64,000 nt of DNA from Marinimicrobium locisalis (GCF_039822625.1 NZ_JBDLLG010000010.1:62001-126000), one strand, 5' to 3'. Positions 54,901 through 62,624 are shown, numbered from the stretch's first letter. Translations and numbers: made by a program. Notes: generated by a model from the letters alone, not told the origin.

Positions 54901-56519
54901 GATCCGAATACATCTCCGCAATTCCATGCCACCTACGATCAGAAAAAGGCCAGGATATTCTAAATGGCTATGAATCAGCATGCGGAACCTTGATCCGCGA
55001 GCCTTCCATCCGAAAGATGGGCGGGATCGTGATCGCACCTTTCTCATACGAGGTCTTTCTGAGCGCAAGCGATGATGGAGTAATTCGATTACTCGCCCAC
55101 TATTCAGGGCACACCAGAGATTTCAATGACCTAATGGTTGGCGGGGAGCGCGAGGTAGGCTGGCAGTTGCGAGAAGCATCATCTCGTAACCCATCACGAT
55201 TTCTGAAATTTCTTAAAGCGTACTGGTCTGGTATCGAAACAAGGTTTAAGCATGATATTTTGAACGGAGTAGCCACCTACTTGGCTTATCAATATGGGAG
55301 CTTGAACTCCGATGTTTCCTGGAAACCTTGTGTAGAGATCGACGCTGGAGTATTAGCAAATCAAGTTCTTGATGAACTAGAACGGCACCTTAATTTCTGG
55401 CGACTCACTCGCCCCATGGCCAAGGCCTTGGAAGCCTGCGCAAACGTGGTCTATAACACCAAACATTCGGACCGCTTAGTATTTCTGGCTATCCCTTTTG
55501 GATACCTGAATGAAGAAGCTTCTGTTCATGGCGATTCGGTAGACTTGCTTACTGTCGGAATCAACATGATGACTGGAGATGTAACTGAAGCATTGATGAT
55601 TTTGTTCGATAACATTCAGGAAAACGGGTCTGCATTACCTGAACTACTGATTCCCACATTACGGAATTTGGCTAACAACGAACATCCAGCCATCCGTGCA
55701 CTAGTGCTTCGTCGACTGCCATATATACAAAGCAAATATCCCGATCTTGGCTGGGATATATTCGAACTAACTATGCAGGATTCGAAAGGGCTTTGGAAAT
55801 CCGCTGAACGATGTCTTTATTGTAGCTACCAAAATAATTTTGAGAAAGTTTCGCCTTTACTTAAACGTATTTATCAAGAAGGTAACAATGAGGACACCGA
55901 AGTCTGGGCGCGAATTTCAGCACTGTGCACTCTATCTGGACACACAGATATTAGCAATTTTCTTGATGATTTGAAATCGTTGGACATTACGGAAGCTTGG
56001 AAGGGAGCAGCCAGCGTTTGGACTCATAATGGGAACATCCGTCGGCATCGCGAAACCTGTCTCTCTGGCATCGAATCAGGATTGAATGCGAGCAACCCCC
56101 ACGCAATTGCTGTCGCACGATTGGTTAGCAACCTATTTAGAGAAAGTGAGCCATCCCTAGCTATCCCAATTGGATTTATCCAACTTTTCTTTTCAGTGTT
56201 TGGGAGCGATCAAGGAGACAAACATGGCCGTCTATTTGGCTTTGACGAATGGCTTAATGCTACCTCTCAGCGCGATCCAGAGAGTGCCTTGGCCGCAACT
56301 GAAATCTACCTCACCTATCTAAGTGGCGCCCAGACGTACGTCTACGACCACGATAGTCAGTTAGTTCAACTAGTTACCAGACTTTTTTCCGAGGCTGAGG
56401 AGAGGGAGGAATCTGACGATGGCAAAATGCTTCGACGCGTTGTTTCCGTGCAAGATGTTATGCTGTCATTAGGAGTAAGTTCTATAAATGAATGGCTTGA
56501 GGCAGCAGAAAGGCAGTAA
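51951..56519 (+). CDS. Nuclease-NTPase-repeat giant protein, AVAST (Avs)-like
   Basis: A 1522-residue protein. The first ~170 residues look like a Cap4/DUF4297-type PD-(D/E)XK nuclease: Gly11-Asp12-x-Tyr14-Gln15 near the start, Glu36, Asp46 in LVDDVVIGK and Gln60-Cys-Lys62 in CCQCKKN. A P-loop NTPase follows with Walker A GAPGSGKT (about 285-292), Walker B VVVIDSLDVL (about 353-362) and an arginine-bearing VVTACREFDRRY. From about residue 500 on there is a roughly 1000-residue, mostly helical region with no domain I recognise. This order, N-terminal effector, STAND-like ATPase, long sensor, is that of Avs proteins, where the C-terminus recognises a phage protein. It starts 155 bases after CBASS. 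No ribosome site is strong, so the start is less sure. The family may be new. Confidence 0.75.
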   Translation: MSISAIRSNRGDIYQKLIAFKWALTVLTDPDYQWLEVDSTTHLVDDVVIGKRDGSIICCQCKKNQTDFKSWGISELWDEIDKAIQELAANPDAKILFYSRNNFGDLAKLREFSLGYPDSSDYHANLTSGHRATDSDLATRISAGGTELSTFELLRHTSFIATDDFDQIDSDIRFRLNQIASNSTAAFNALWKHIDQLGGRYDSSDHFASPLHRLTKQDLKEILYQAGAMLAPAMALENVRREFNRTSAIGRFWYREIAGQHIPSPVVKDLLKAIDAKERSVLLTGAPGSGKTCAMLCLQEALEQRAKDRTDLVPLFIQSREFADFETAQDRQEQGLPEQWVEKAARMAEDVHIVVVIDSLDVLSIAREHSVLKYFLAQIDQLLLVPNITVVTACREFDRRYDRRLAVTRWDVELQCMPLNWEGEVVPVLDKLGLDTGTIDTVTRELIRIPRELALFVELAQREGSFCVVTGQALAQRYLDTVVQADPALGPQAVQAIEAIACEMLRARSLSIPQQRFSAPHDILWRLQSLNILLDTHDGNLTFGHQTLLDVLVISSAIREGTSLNEFIQSLPPVPFVRPSIRSFVAQLASKERRDLRKQVRAVLTGNAAFHIRRLVAESFAQQNPHSDDWPLIRDLREKNRDVYQVIYTQASSVEWHHFWLSYLVPALMDSRDIEGLTAHVRRISQWANVDTEGTIKFWHETLSLDWLGHDRIADQIALSLPDLNDENLLLTGPLINLLLKSQKPEHSFLGHVVSRCVSVGAVDDSVLWRYIAGDVTDDDATSHRLNNKLFCQPHNFDKSNGAFLKKRMTDSTKLLDLALEAIEHWSHKKANRYGETRVGYRYGFLGNTSYDDTHSKVDHRHANSERFLLDAIEEAVLYHAKENSDWWRSNRERLCFNHEGALCYFAIRSLTNYPQNNLSTIGRILCDKNLLEFDLSYELGNLIHSAFIFLPYRMQNKVMETVQSIWETPGADEQETLWIQRNRSEYISAIPCHLRSEKGQDILNGYESACGTLIREPSIRKMGGIVIAPFSYEVFLSASDDGVIRLLAHYSGHTRDFNDLMVGGEREVGWQLREASSRNPSRFLKFLKAYWSGIETRFKHDILNGVATYLAYQYGSLNSDVSWKPCVEIDAGVLANQVLDELERHLNFWRLTRPMAKALEACANVVYNTKHSDRLVFLAIPFGYLNEEASVHGDSVDLLTVGINMMTGDVTEALMILFDNIQENGSALPELLIPTLRNLANNEHPAIRALVLRRLPYIQSKYPDLGWDIFELTMQDSKGLWKSAERCLYCSYQNNFEKVSPLLKRIYQEGNNEDTEVWARISALCTLSGHTDISNFLDDLKSLDITEAWKGAASVWTHNGNIRRHRETCLSGIESGLNASNPHAIAVARLVSNLFRESEPSLAIPIGFIQLFFSVFGSDQGDKHGRLFGFDEWLNATSQRDPESALAATEIYLTYLSGAQTYVYDHDSQLVQLVTRLFSEAEEREESDDGKMLRRVVSVQDVMLSLGVSSINEWLEAAERQ

Positions 56520-56549
56520 CTACATCGCTATTCCTCAGAACAGTACTGA

Positions 56550-56710
56550 AATCTGCCCGATCAATGGGAGCACTACTGTGAGGATGACGGTGGCCATTTA
56601 TTTCATTACTTTTGGCATCCGATGACGTTACCACCGAGCTCGGAGTGGCATCCGGTATTTGCCGAAGCCCTCACCGTAATTCGCGAAACGTTAGCAGACA
56701 TGCAGTGGTA
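56550..56710 (+). pseudogene. Remnant open frame at the island's right edge
   Basis: A 53-codon open frame without a start, directly after a TGA (56547-56549), reads LPDQWEHYCEDDGG... and ends ...LADMQW at a stop near 56714. It is GC-richer than the big NTPase gene just left of it. It may be the 3' end of a gene cut by island insertion. I do not recognise it; chance ORF is possible. Confidence 0.3.
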
Positions 56711-56792
56711 AAGAAGCCTATTTGCCTGCCTAGGGGTCGTCAAGTAGTCTAAGGATGTCCTCGACCGCTCGACACCAATAGGGAACTGCCGC

Positions 56793-57302
56793 ATGAAAAC
56801 CCAGACCCGCCTGCTCGATAAGCTGTGTCAAGACCTTCCACAGGGCCGGCTCGAATGGATCGGCCTGCGCAGTGAAAGGCGCGGCACTGTGTTGGTAGCA
56901 GAAACCGCCCTGGCGGTAGAGGGTCAGGGGCTTGAAGGCGATCACCGCATGAGCAAGACCCCCGGTTCGGCCCGGCAGGTAACGTTAATCAGCAGAGAAT
57001 TTATCGAGGCGATAGGCCGGCATACCGGCCATTCCAGCATCGACCCGGCGCTGTCGCGGCGCAATCTCGTCATTTCTGGCATGAATATGAATCTGTTGCG
57101 CCATCAGCGGCTGCGGATTGGTGACGCGGTGCTGGAAACCACCGCCCTGTGTCACCCCTGTTCCCGTATGAACGAGGCTCTGGGCCCCGGCGGCGCGGCG
57201 GCGATGTTTGGCTATGGGGGCCTGTGCGCCCGGATCATTCAAGGCGGCCGCTTGTCGGTGGGAGATCCGGTGGTGCGTTTGGCAGCAGCGAGCGATCAAT
57301 AA
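56793..57302 (+). CDS. MOSC-domain protein
   Basis: A 169-residue soluble protein with a MOSC (molybdenum cofactor sulfurase C-terminal) domain. The order fits: GLRSERRGTVLVAETALAVEGQGLEGDHR, then RQVTLISREFIEAI, RRNLVISGMNMN, and the conserved Cys in LETTALCHPCSRMNEAL. Stand-alone MOSC proteins are thought to carry sulfur or moco-derived groups; its partner is not obvious. It is the first chromosomal-type gene after the defence island, and a perfect hairpin starts at its stop codon. Confidence 0.85.
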   Translation: MKTQTRLLDKLCQDLPQGRLEWIGLRSERRGTVLVAETALAVEGQGLEGDHRMSKTPGSARQVTLISREFIEAIGRHTGHSSIDPALSRRNLVISGMNMNLLRHQRLRIGDAVLETTALCHPCSRMNEALGPGGAAAMFGYGGLCARIIQGGRLSVGDPVVRLAAASDQ

Positions 57303-57345
57303 AAGGGGACGGAGGGAATATAATTTAGTCCCTCCGTCCCCTTTT
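57301..57345. terminator. Perfect 17-bp inverted repeat, likely bidirectional terminator
   Basis: AAAAGGGGACGGAGGGA (57301-57317) and TCCCTCCGTCCCCTTTT (57329-57345) are exact reverse complements around an AT-rich 11-base loop. Four A and four T at the ends allow termination both ways. Similar GGGGACGGAGGG palindromes recur in gammaproteobacterial genomes, to my memory, so it could also be a mobile palindrome. Confidence 0.75.
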
Positions 57346-57381
57346 ACCCATCCACTAACCCGAAAAAGACCCATCCCAACC

Positions 57382-57690
57382 ATGTCATTCATGTCGGTTT
57401 TTCACATTTTCCTTCATTTCGCGATTCCGGCGATCGTCGCCCGAGTGTTCTTTAAGGATAAATGGCTAAAAGCCTGGCTGATCATGCTAGCGACTATGGT
57501 GGTCGACCTCGATCACTTACTGGCTGACCCCATCTACGATCCCGACCGTTGCAGTATCGGCTTTCACCCGCTCCATAGCTGGCCCGCCATAGCGGCCTAT
57601 GCCGGCTTGGCTGCCTGGCCTAAAACCAGGCTGATTGGCCTGGGTCTGCTGATTCACATGGCGCTGGATGGAATAGACTGTTTCGTCTGA
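57382..57690 (+). CDS. DUF6122 membrane protein
   Basis: A 102-residue inner-membrane protein with three or four short helices. The stretch MVVDLDHLLADPIYDPDRCSIGFHPLHS is the DUF6122 signature: its Asp and His residues recall metal-dependent membrane hydrolases (YdjM/LexA-regulated type), but catalytic activity is not known. A second in-frame ATG at 57391 would shorten it by three residues. It is isolated between the palindrome and EF-G2. Confidence 0.78.
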   Translation: MSFMSVFHIFLHFAIPAIVARVFFKDKWLKAWLIMLATMVVDLDHLLADPIYDPDRCSIGFHPLHSWPAIAAYAGLAAWPKTRLIGLGLLIHMALDGIDCFV

Positions 57691-57908
57691 GACGCAGGAA
57701 TAAGGCTGGACACCCATACATCGACCAGGTGTTCACCTGTTCGGACCTGCCAGAAAGAGGCGACTTTCACCAGGATTGGCTACTGAGGGGCCAAAACTAA
57801 GCCGCTGGTCGGAAATTCATCATTTTTCACGAGCAAAATTCCCCAGTTTCCAGTATATTCGCTGCCTATTTTCACCCCCCCGTGTCCAACCCAGCTTTAG
57901 AGAACGCT

Positions 57909-59996
57909 ATGACTGATCTATCCCTTTACCGCAACATCGGCATCTTCGCCCACGTAGACGCCGGCAAAACCACTACCACGGAGCGTATCCTTAAGCTGAC
58001 GGGTAAAATTCACAAGCTCGGCGAAGTGCACGAGGGTGAATCCACCACCGACTTCATGGACCAGGAAGCCGAGCGCGGCATTACCATCCAGTCGGCCGCC
58101 GTCAGCTGCTTCTGGAAGGGCTACCGTTTTAACGTCATCGATACCCCCGGGCACGTTGACTTCACCGTGGAAGTGTACCGTTCGTTAAAGGTACTCGACG
58201 GCGGTATCGGTGTGTTCTGCGGCTCTGGCGGCGTGGAGCCCCAGTCCGAGACCAACTGGCGCTATGCGAACGACTCCAAGGTGTCGCGACTGATTTTCGT
58301 CAACAAGCTGGACCGCATCGGTGCGGACTTCCTGCGCGTCACCGATCAGGTGAAAAAGGTTTTGGGCGCCAAGCCGCTGATTATGACCCTGCCCATCGGC
58401 CGCGAAGACACCTTCTCGGGCGTGGTGGACCTGCTGACCCGCAAAGCCTACGTCTGGGATGCGACCGGACTGCCGGAAAACTACACCGTCACCGACGTAC
58501 CGGCCGATATGGTTGATGACGTCGAGATGTACCGCGACCAGCTGATTGAAAACGCCGTCGAGATGGACGACGACCTGATGATGGCCTACATGGAAGGCGA
58601 GGAAGTCAGCGAAGGCGACATTAAGCGCTGCATCCGCAAGGGCACCCTGGAGCTGGCTTTCTTCCCCACTTACTGTGGTTCGGCCTTCAAAAACAAAGGT
58701 ATGCAGCTGCTGCTGGACGCCGTTGTCGACTACCTGCCGGCGCCGCAGGAAGTGAACCCGCAGCCGCTGACCGACGAAGAAGGCAACCCGACCGGCGAAC
58801 ACGCCATCGTGTCCCCCGACGAGCCCTTCCGCGCCCTGGCGTTCAAGATTATGGACGACCGTTTCGGCGCCTTGACCTTCGTACGCATCTACTCGGGCAA
58901 GCTCAACAAAGGCGACACCATCCTCAACTCCTTTACCGGCAAAACCGAGCGTGTGGGCCGGATGGTTGAAATGCAGGCCGACGAGCGTAATGAGCTGTCT
59001 TTCGCCACCGCGGGCGACATTATCGCCATCGTGGGTATGAAAAACGTGCAGACCGGTCATACCCTTTGTGATCCCAAGCACCCCTGCACCCTTGAAGCCA
59101 TGGTGTTCCCGGAGCCGGTCATCTCCATCTCGGTGTTCCCGAAAGACAAGGGCGCCACCGAGAAGATGGGTATCGCCATCGGCAAGATGGTCGCCGAAGA
59201 CCCCACCTTCCGCGTTGAGACCGATATCGACTCGGGTGAGACCATCCTTAAGGGCATGGGCGAGCTGCACCTGGATATTAAAGTGGATATCCTCAAGCGC
59301 ACCTACGGGGTTGATCTGACCGTCGGCCAGCCGCAGGTGGCCTACCGAGAGACCATCACTCAGGAAATCGAAGACAGCTACACCCACAAGAAGCAGTCCG
59401 GTGGTTCCGGTCAGTACGGTAAGATCGACTACACCATCAAGCCCGGCGAGCCGAACACTGGTTTCACCTTCAGCTCATCGGTTGTGGGCGGTAACGTTCC
59501 GAAGGAATTCTTCCCCGCCATCGAAAAGGGCTTCAACTCCCTGATGGGTTCTGGCCCTCTGGCCGGCTTCCCGGTGTTGGACGTGGTTGTCGAGCTGACA
59601 GACGGTGCTTACCACGCCGTTGACTCTTCGGCCGTTGCGTTCGAAATTGCCGCCAAGGGCGCCTTCCGTCAGTCCATGCCCAAGGCCGGCCCGCAGTTGC
59701 TCGAGCCGATCATGAAGGTGGACGTGTTCAGCCCGGAAGACCACGTGGGTGATGTTATTGGTGACCTGAACCGTCGTCGCGGCATGATCTCCGGTCAGGA
59801 GCCAGGCGCTACCGGCGTTCGCATTAAAGCCGATGTACCGCTTTCAGAAATGTTCGGTTACATCAGCACCCTGCGCACCATGACCTCTGGCCGCGGTCAG
59901 TTCTCCATGGCGTTCTCGCACTACGCGGCCTGCCCGGCCAACGTGGCCGAGACCGTGATCGCCAAAGAAAAGGAGAAGAACGCCGCCGAAAAGTAA
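57909..59996 (+). CDS. fusA: Elongation factor G paralogue (EF-G2)
   Basis: A 695-residue translational GTPase. G1 is AHVDAGKTTTTERIL, the switch region has ESTTDFMDQEAERGITI, G3 is DTPGHVDFTVE and G4 is NKLDRIGAD; domains II-V follow with the typical domain IV HAVDSSAVAFEIAAKGAFRQ. It moves tRNAs and mRNA during elongation or splits ribosomes. It stands alone, not in the str operon with rpsL and tufA, so it is probably a second copy. The ATG at 57909 matches the family start; a GTG at 57882 has no ribosome site. Codon use is strongly biased, as in highly expressed genes. Confidence 0.9.
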   Translation: MTDLSLYRNIGIFAHVDAGKTTTTERILKLTGKIHKLGEVHEGESTTDFMDQEAERGITIQSAAVSCFWKGYRFNVIDTPGHVDFTVEVYRSLKVLDGGIGVFCGSGGVEPQSETNWRYANDSKVSRLIFVNKLDRIGADFLRVTDQVKKVLGAKPLIMTLPIGREDTFSGVVDLLTRKAYVWDATGLPENYTVTDVPADMVDDVEMYRDQLIENAVEMDDDLMMAYMEGEEVSEGDIKRCIRKGTLELAFFPTYCGSAFKNKGMQLLLDAVVDYLPAPQEVNPQPLTDEEGNPTGEHAIVSPDEPFRALAFKIMDDRFGALTFVRIYSGKLNKGDTILNSFTGKTERVGRMVEMQADERNELSFATAGDIIAIVGMKNVQTGHTLCDPKHPCTLEAMVFPEPVISISVFPKDKGATEKMGIAIGKMVAEDPTFRVETDIDSGETILKGMGELHLDIKVDILKRTYGVDLTVGQPQVAYRETITQEIEDSYTHKKQSGGSGQYGKIDYTIKPGEPNTGFTFSSSVVGGNVPKEFFPAIEKGFNSLMGSGPLAGFPVLDVVVELTDGAYHAVDSSAVAFEIAAKGAFRQSMPKAGPQLLEPIMKVDVFSPEDHVGDVIGDLNRRRGMISGQEPGATGVRIKADVPLSEMFGYISTLRTMTSGRGQFSMAFSHYAACPANVAETVIAKEKEKNAAEK

Positions 59997-60017
59997 CCCC
60001 GGATTGGTGTCACTCGG

Positions 60018-60052
60018 AGCCCCGCCAGCGAAAGCTGGTGGGGCTTTTTTTT
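60018..60052 (+). terminator. Intrinsic terminator of EF-G2
   Basis: AGCCCCGCCAGC (60018-60029) pairs with GCTGGTGGGGCT (60034-60045; one G-U) around a GAAA tetraloop and is followed by eight Ts. It ends 56 bases after the stop codon. Confidence 0.92.
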
Positions 60053-60125
60053 GAGGTACCAGAAATATTAAAGGAGACGGGGTTACGGGTGGTGCTATTC
60101 TTAACCAAACTCCGATCCAATCATT

Positions 60126-60485
60126 ATGACCTACGATGAATACAACCAGTTTTGTGGCGCCCTGCCCGCCACGTCCCATGTCGTCCAGTGGGGCGGTGCT
60201 CACGTGTGGAAGGTGGGCGGAAAAGTCTTCGCCATTGGTGGCTGGTCGAAGGCCGGAAAACCGGCATTTTCGTTTAAAGTGTCGGATCTGCACTATGGCA
60301 TTCTGCAGGAAGAGCCTGGGTATCGGCCAGCGCCCTACCTGGCTTCCCGCGGCATGAAGTGGATACAGCAGTACGACGTACCTCCCGGCCGGGATGACGA
60401 GCTCCAGTACTACTTGAAGGAGTCTCACCGCATTGTCTCTCTGGGGCTGACCAAGAAAAAGCAGAAGGAGCTTGGCCTGGCCTAG
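60126..60485 (+). CDS. MmcQ/YjbR-family protein
   Basis: A 119-residue soluble protein of the MmcQ/YjbR family, with the expected start MTYDEYNQFCGALPATSHVVQWGG, the central VWKVGGKVFAI and the helical C-terminus ending in KKKQKELGLA. The fold (CyaY-like double-wing) is thought to bind DNA, but the function is not settled. It stands alone between the EF-G2 terminator and the porin gene. Confidence 0.88.
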   Translation: MTYDEYNQFCGALPATSHVVQWGGAHVWKVGGKVFAIGGWSKAGKPAFSFKVSDLHYGILQEEPGYRPAPYLASRGMKWIQQYDVPPGRDDELQYYLKESHRIVSLGLTKKKQKELGLA

Positions 60486-60575
60486 GCCCTGGTATTTGAT
60501 AACGGCGGCTGCGACTGCATAATACTCGTGTTCCCTCATTGCCCATAAAGCCAGGAAGAGCTAACTTTTTTTGTT

Positions 60576-60589
60576 TTGATTCACGTCAA
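60576..60589. promoter_or_regulatory. Possible FNR/Anr box upstream of the porin gene
   Basis: TTGATTCACGTCAA matches the FNR/Anr consensus at nine of ten fixed positions. It is 156 bases before the porin start. At the class II distance no good -10 is seen, unlike at the decaheme operon, so this is only a candidate. A separate perfect palindrome CTTGAATTCAAG lies at 60689-60700. Confidence 0.4.
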
Positions 60590-60744
60590 AGGCGGCACCT
60601 GGGGCGTCTTAAGACGAAGTTGATAGCGAAAACTTTTTAACCGTTAGGGATCGATCGGCCTTCAAAAAAAGTAGTATGACTTCATTGACTTGAATTCAAG
60701 AAATACCGTATTTTATTTCTAGCTAACCTAAAGAGTAATCAAGA

Positions 60745-61860
60745 ATGACTCAAAACAGAAAATTCACAAAACTGAAAAAAAATATTTTTGCAACGCTGCT
60801 GGCGGGTACCGCCGGTGTATCCTTCGCCGAAACCACCCCCTGGAACGCCGCGGGCAACATCGTGATCACTCACCAGACAACCAATGAATCACATATTCAG
60901 GACGAGACCGCCAGCTCGGCCGATCTGGTTGTTCAACGGCAAAACGGTTCCGGCAGCTGGCTGGCGCACATCGAGGCAAGCAGCACACAGAGATCGAACG
61001 GTGTTTCGGCGATTCTACCCGAGGCCAATGCCGATGTCGGCTCCGCGCTTGACGAGGACAGCGACGGTCGCATACAGCTTTCCGAGCTGTACTACACGCA
61101 TTCTTTTAACGGCGATCAGACACTGTCGGCGGGGTACCTCGATGTTTCCGGCTTTTTCGAGCAAAGCCGCATCGCCAGCGATGAAACCACCCAGTTCCTG
61201 GGTGCGTTTTTCACGGGCAACCCAACTATCGAGTTTCCGGACTATACCCTGGGTCTCGTCTATGAGACGGGGTTAGCTAATGACGTAGTTCTGCGTGCGG
61301 CTCTGGCCAGCTCCAATGGCCTGGCCGACAACCCGGAGCGCTCCTACTCGCAGTTACTGTCAGTGGATGACGACGAGGGTGTTTTTGCGATTACCTCAGC
61401 CAGTTGGGAGGCCAAACGCTGGTTGCTCCGTGCCGGGGCGTGGCTACACACTGCGGACCACCAGACACTGGATATGACGGACAATGGCCAGGATAACTAT
61501 GGTGCTTATATGCTGGCGGGCTATACACAGGGCCGGCATTCCGCCAATATCCGTTTAGGGGTGGCCAATCCCGATGTCAGCCAGGCTGTTGCTTTTGCCA
61601 GTGTGGGTTACCGCTATGAGCATGGACCATACACCGCCGGGGCGGGAATCGGCCGCGCTGTCCTCTCCTCGCAGGAACCGTCAACGGCGCTGGATGACAC
61701 GGATCAATATGAACTGTTTCTTCGTTACACCTTGCGCCAGGGTCTCTTCCTCAGCGGCCATGTGGAGCGCATTCGTAACAGTAATTTCGGGGCCCTGCCT
61801 GAGAATCGAAACCAGAATGCGACTGTCTATGGTGCGCGGCTGACTTGGTTATACGAATAA
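60745..61860 (+). CDS. LbtU-like / porin-type outer membrane protein
   Basis: A 371-residue protein with a long basic n-region and a signal peptide cut near VSFA-ET. The mature part begins NIVITHQTTNESHIQDETASSADLVVQ and consists of amphipathic strands with acidic loops (DEDSDGRIQLSELYY resembles an EF-hand-like Ca2+ loop), ending in an aromatic (ARLTWLYE). Pattern and size recall the LbtU siderophore porin family and carbohydrate porins. Substrate unknown. It sits alone behind a long AT-rich leader with a possible FNR box. Confidence 0.7.
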   Translation: MTQNRKFTKLKKNIFATLLAGTAGVSFAETTPWNAAGNIVITHQTTNESHIQDETASSADLVVQRQNGSGSWLAHIEASSTQRSNGVSAILPEANADVGSALDEDSDGRIQLSELYYTHSFNGDQTLSAGYLDVSGFFEQSRIASDETTQFLGAFFTGNPTIEFPDYTLGLVYETGLANDVVLRAALASSNGLADNPERSYSQLLSVDDDEGVFAITSASWEAKRWLLRAGAWLHTADHQTLDMTDNGQDNYGAYMLAGYTQGRHSANIRLGVANPDVSQAVAFASVGYRYEHGPYTAGAGIGRAVLSSQEPSTALDDTDQYELFLRYTLRQGLFLSGHVERIRNSNFGALPENRNQNATVYGARLTWLYE

Positions 61861-61978
61861 TACAGCCTGTCAATTTTGTACAACCGAATTGGAAACCACC
61901 GGAAACACTTGAAAAATGATTCATCCTGAATATCAATGCGCCGCACCGCTGCCGGGAATCCGTTGAAGAGGAATAGCT

Positions 61979-62054
61979 ATGAGCAAAAAGGCCGCAAACA
62001 CACCACTACCGATGCCGGCACTCCGGTCTCCAGCGGCGAGCACTCCCTAGTGTC
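61979..62054 (+). pseudogene. Catalase N-terminal fragment, frameshifted and truncated
   Basis: The ATG at 61979 behind GAAGAGGAA gives MSKK, then the +1 frame continues GRKHTTTDAGTPVSSGEHSL, which matches the N-terminus of monofunctional catalases (TTDAGxPV...EHSLT). One base is missing near the AAAAAGG run, and similarity ends at about 62054. Only ~25 codons remain. The call rests on a short match. Confidence 0.5.
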
Positions 62055-62066
62055 GTGTTTTCATAG

Positions 62067-62300
62067 ATTGCGGGACGCGGCACGATGGGTGGAACCGTTG
62101 CTCGGGGCATCGGAGTTGGCGTTGTCGGCTGGCTCGCGATGATGATTGCACTCATGCCGATGGCAGGTGGCGGCATCTTCGGGCTGGCGATGCCGTCTGG
62201 CGTGATGGTGCCGGTTGCGACGTTGATACTGCACCTCATCTTTGGTGCAGTGCTCGGGTTCAGCTTTGCCAAACTGAAGGGCGGGTCGACCGCATCCTGA
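62067..62300 (+). pseudogene. DUF6789-like C-terminal fragment
   Basis: An open frame follows a TAG at 62064-62066 and encodes about 77 residues, with GWLAMMIALMPMAGGGIFGLAM and LILHLIFGAVLGFSFAKL, two membrane helices like the last ones of DUF6789 proteins. The earlier helices of that family are missing, so it is a 5'-truncated gene. An internal ATG at 62085 could still start a small membrane protein, but no ribosome site is seen. Confidence 0.5.
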
Positions 62301-62310
62301 CAGCTCGCAG

Positions 62311-62466
62311 GTGCCCTCCCGCAACGTCTCACCGCAAGGGAGCGAACATGTCGGCACACAACGGCCTCACAAGTATCGGAAAATCGAAGGACACAGCATC
62401 GCCTATCTCGTTGAAGGCGACGGGCCGCCGCTGATCTTGCTGCACGGAATTCCGACCAACAGCCGG
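62311..62466 (+). pseudogene. Alpha/beta-hydrolase N-terminal fragment
   Basis: Residues YRKIEGHSIAYLVEGDGPPL and ILLHGIPTNS match the first strands and oxyanion HG motif of haloalkane-dehalogenase/epoxide-hydrolase-type enzymes. Similarity ends abruptly at about 62466, before the nucleophile, so the fragment cannot be active. A sequence that looks like the left end of an IS follows 20 bases later. Confidence 0.6.
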
Positions 62467-62487
62467 ATTCGGGCCGCATCCCAGGGG

Positions 62488-62545
62488 TGTCGGGTGAGTC
62501 AACAGCGGTCCAAAAATGTTGGATGTGCGTGAAATGATCCCATCC
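62488..62545 (+). mobile_element. Possible left end of an IS21-family element (remnant)
   Basis: TGTCGGGTGAGTC begins with the TGT typical of IS21 ends, and 28 bases on an ATG (62516) opens MLDVREMI, the usual start of IS21 IstA transposases. Similarity is lost after about eight codons. The element would be deleted apart from its end. Short match, low certainty. Confidence 0.35.
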
Positions 62546-62624
62546 ACCTGGCGAAGGTCACAAACAAGTTGCTGGGGGGCAACAGCGTGATAGTGACGAC
62601 CAGGGGCGGCAGCTGGACTGACAT

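Larger units (their letters stand above)
61861..62624. other. Junction of truncated gene fragments
   Basis: No intact gene lies in this 764-base stretch. It holds, in order, a catalase-like start, a DUF6789-like end, an alpha/beta-hydrolase start and a possible IS21-type start (listed separately), each broken. 62545-62624 shows nothing I recognise. Confidence 0.6.

Noticed and set aside
58185..59387. 400-codon minus-strand frame opposite EF-G2
   Set aside because: Shadow of fusA with the same composition artefact; EF-G motifs on the plus strand are complete.
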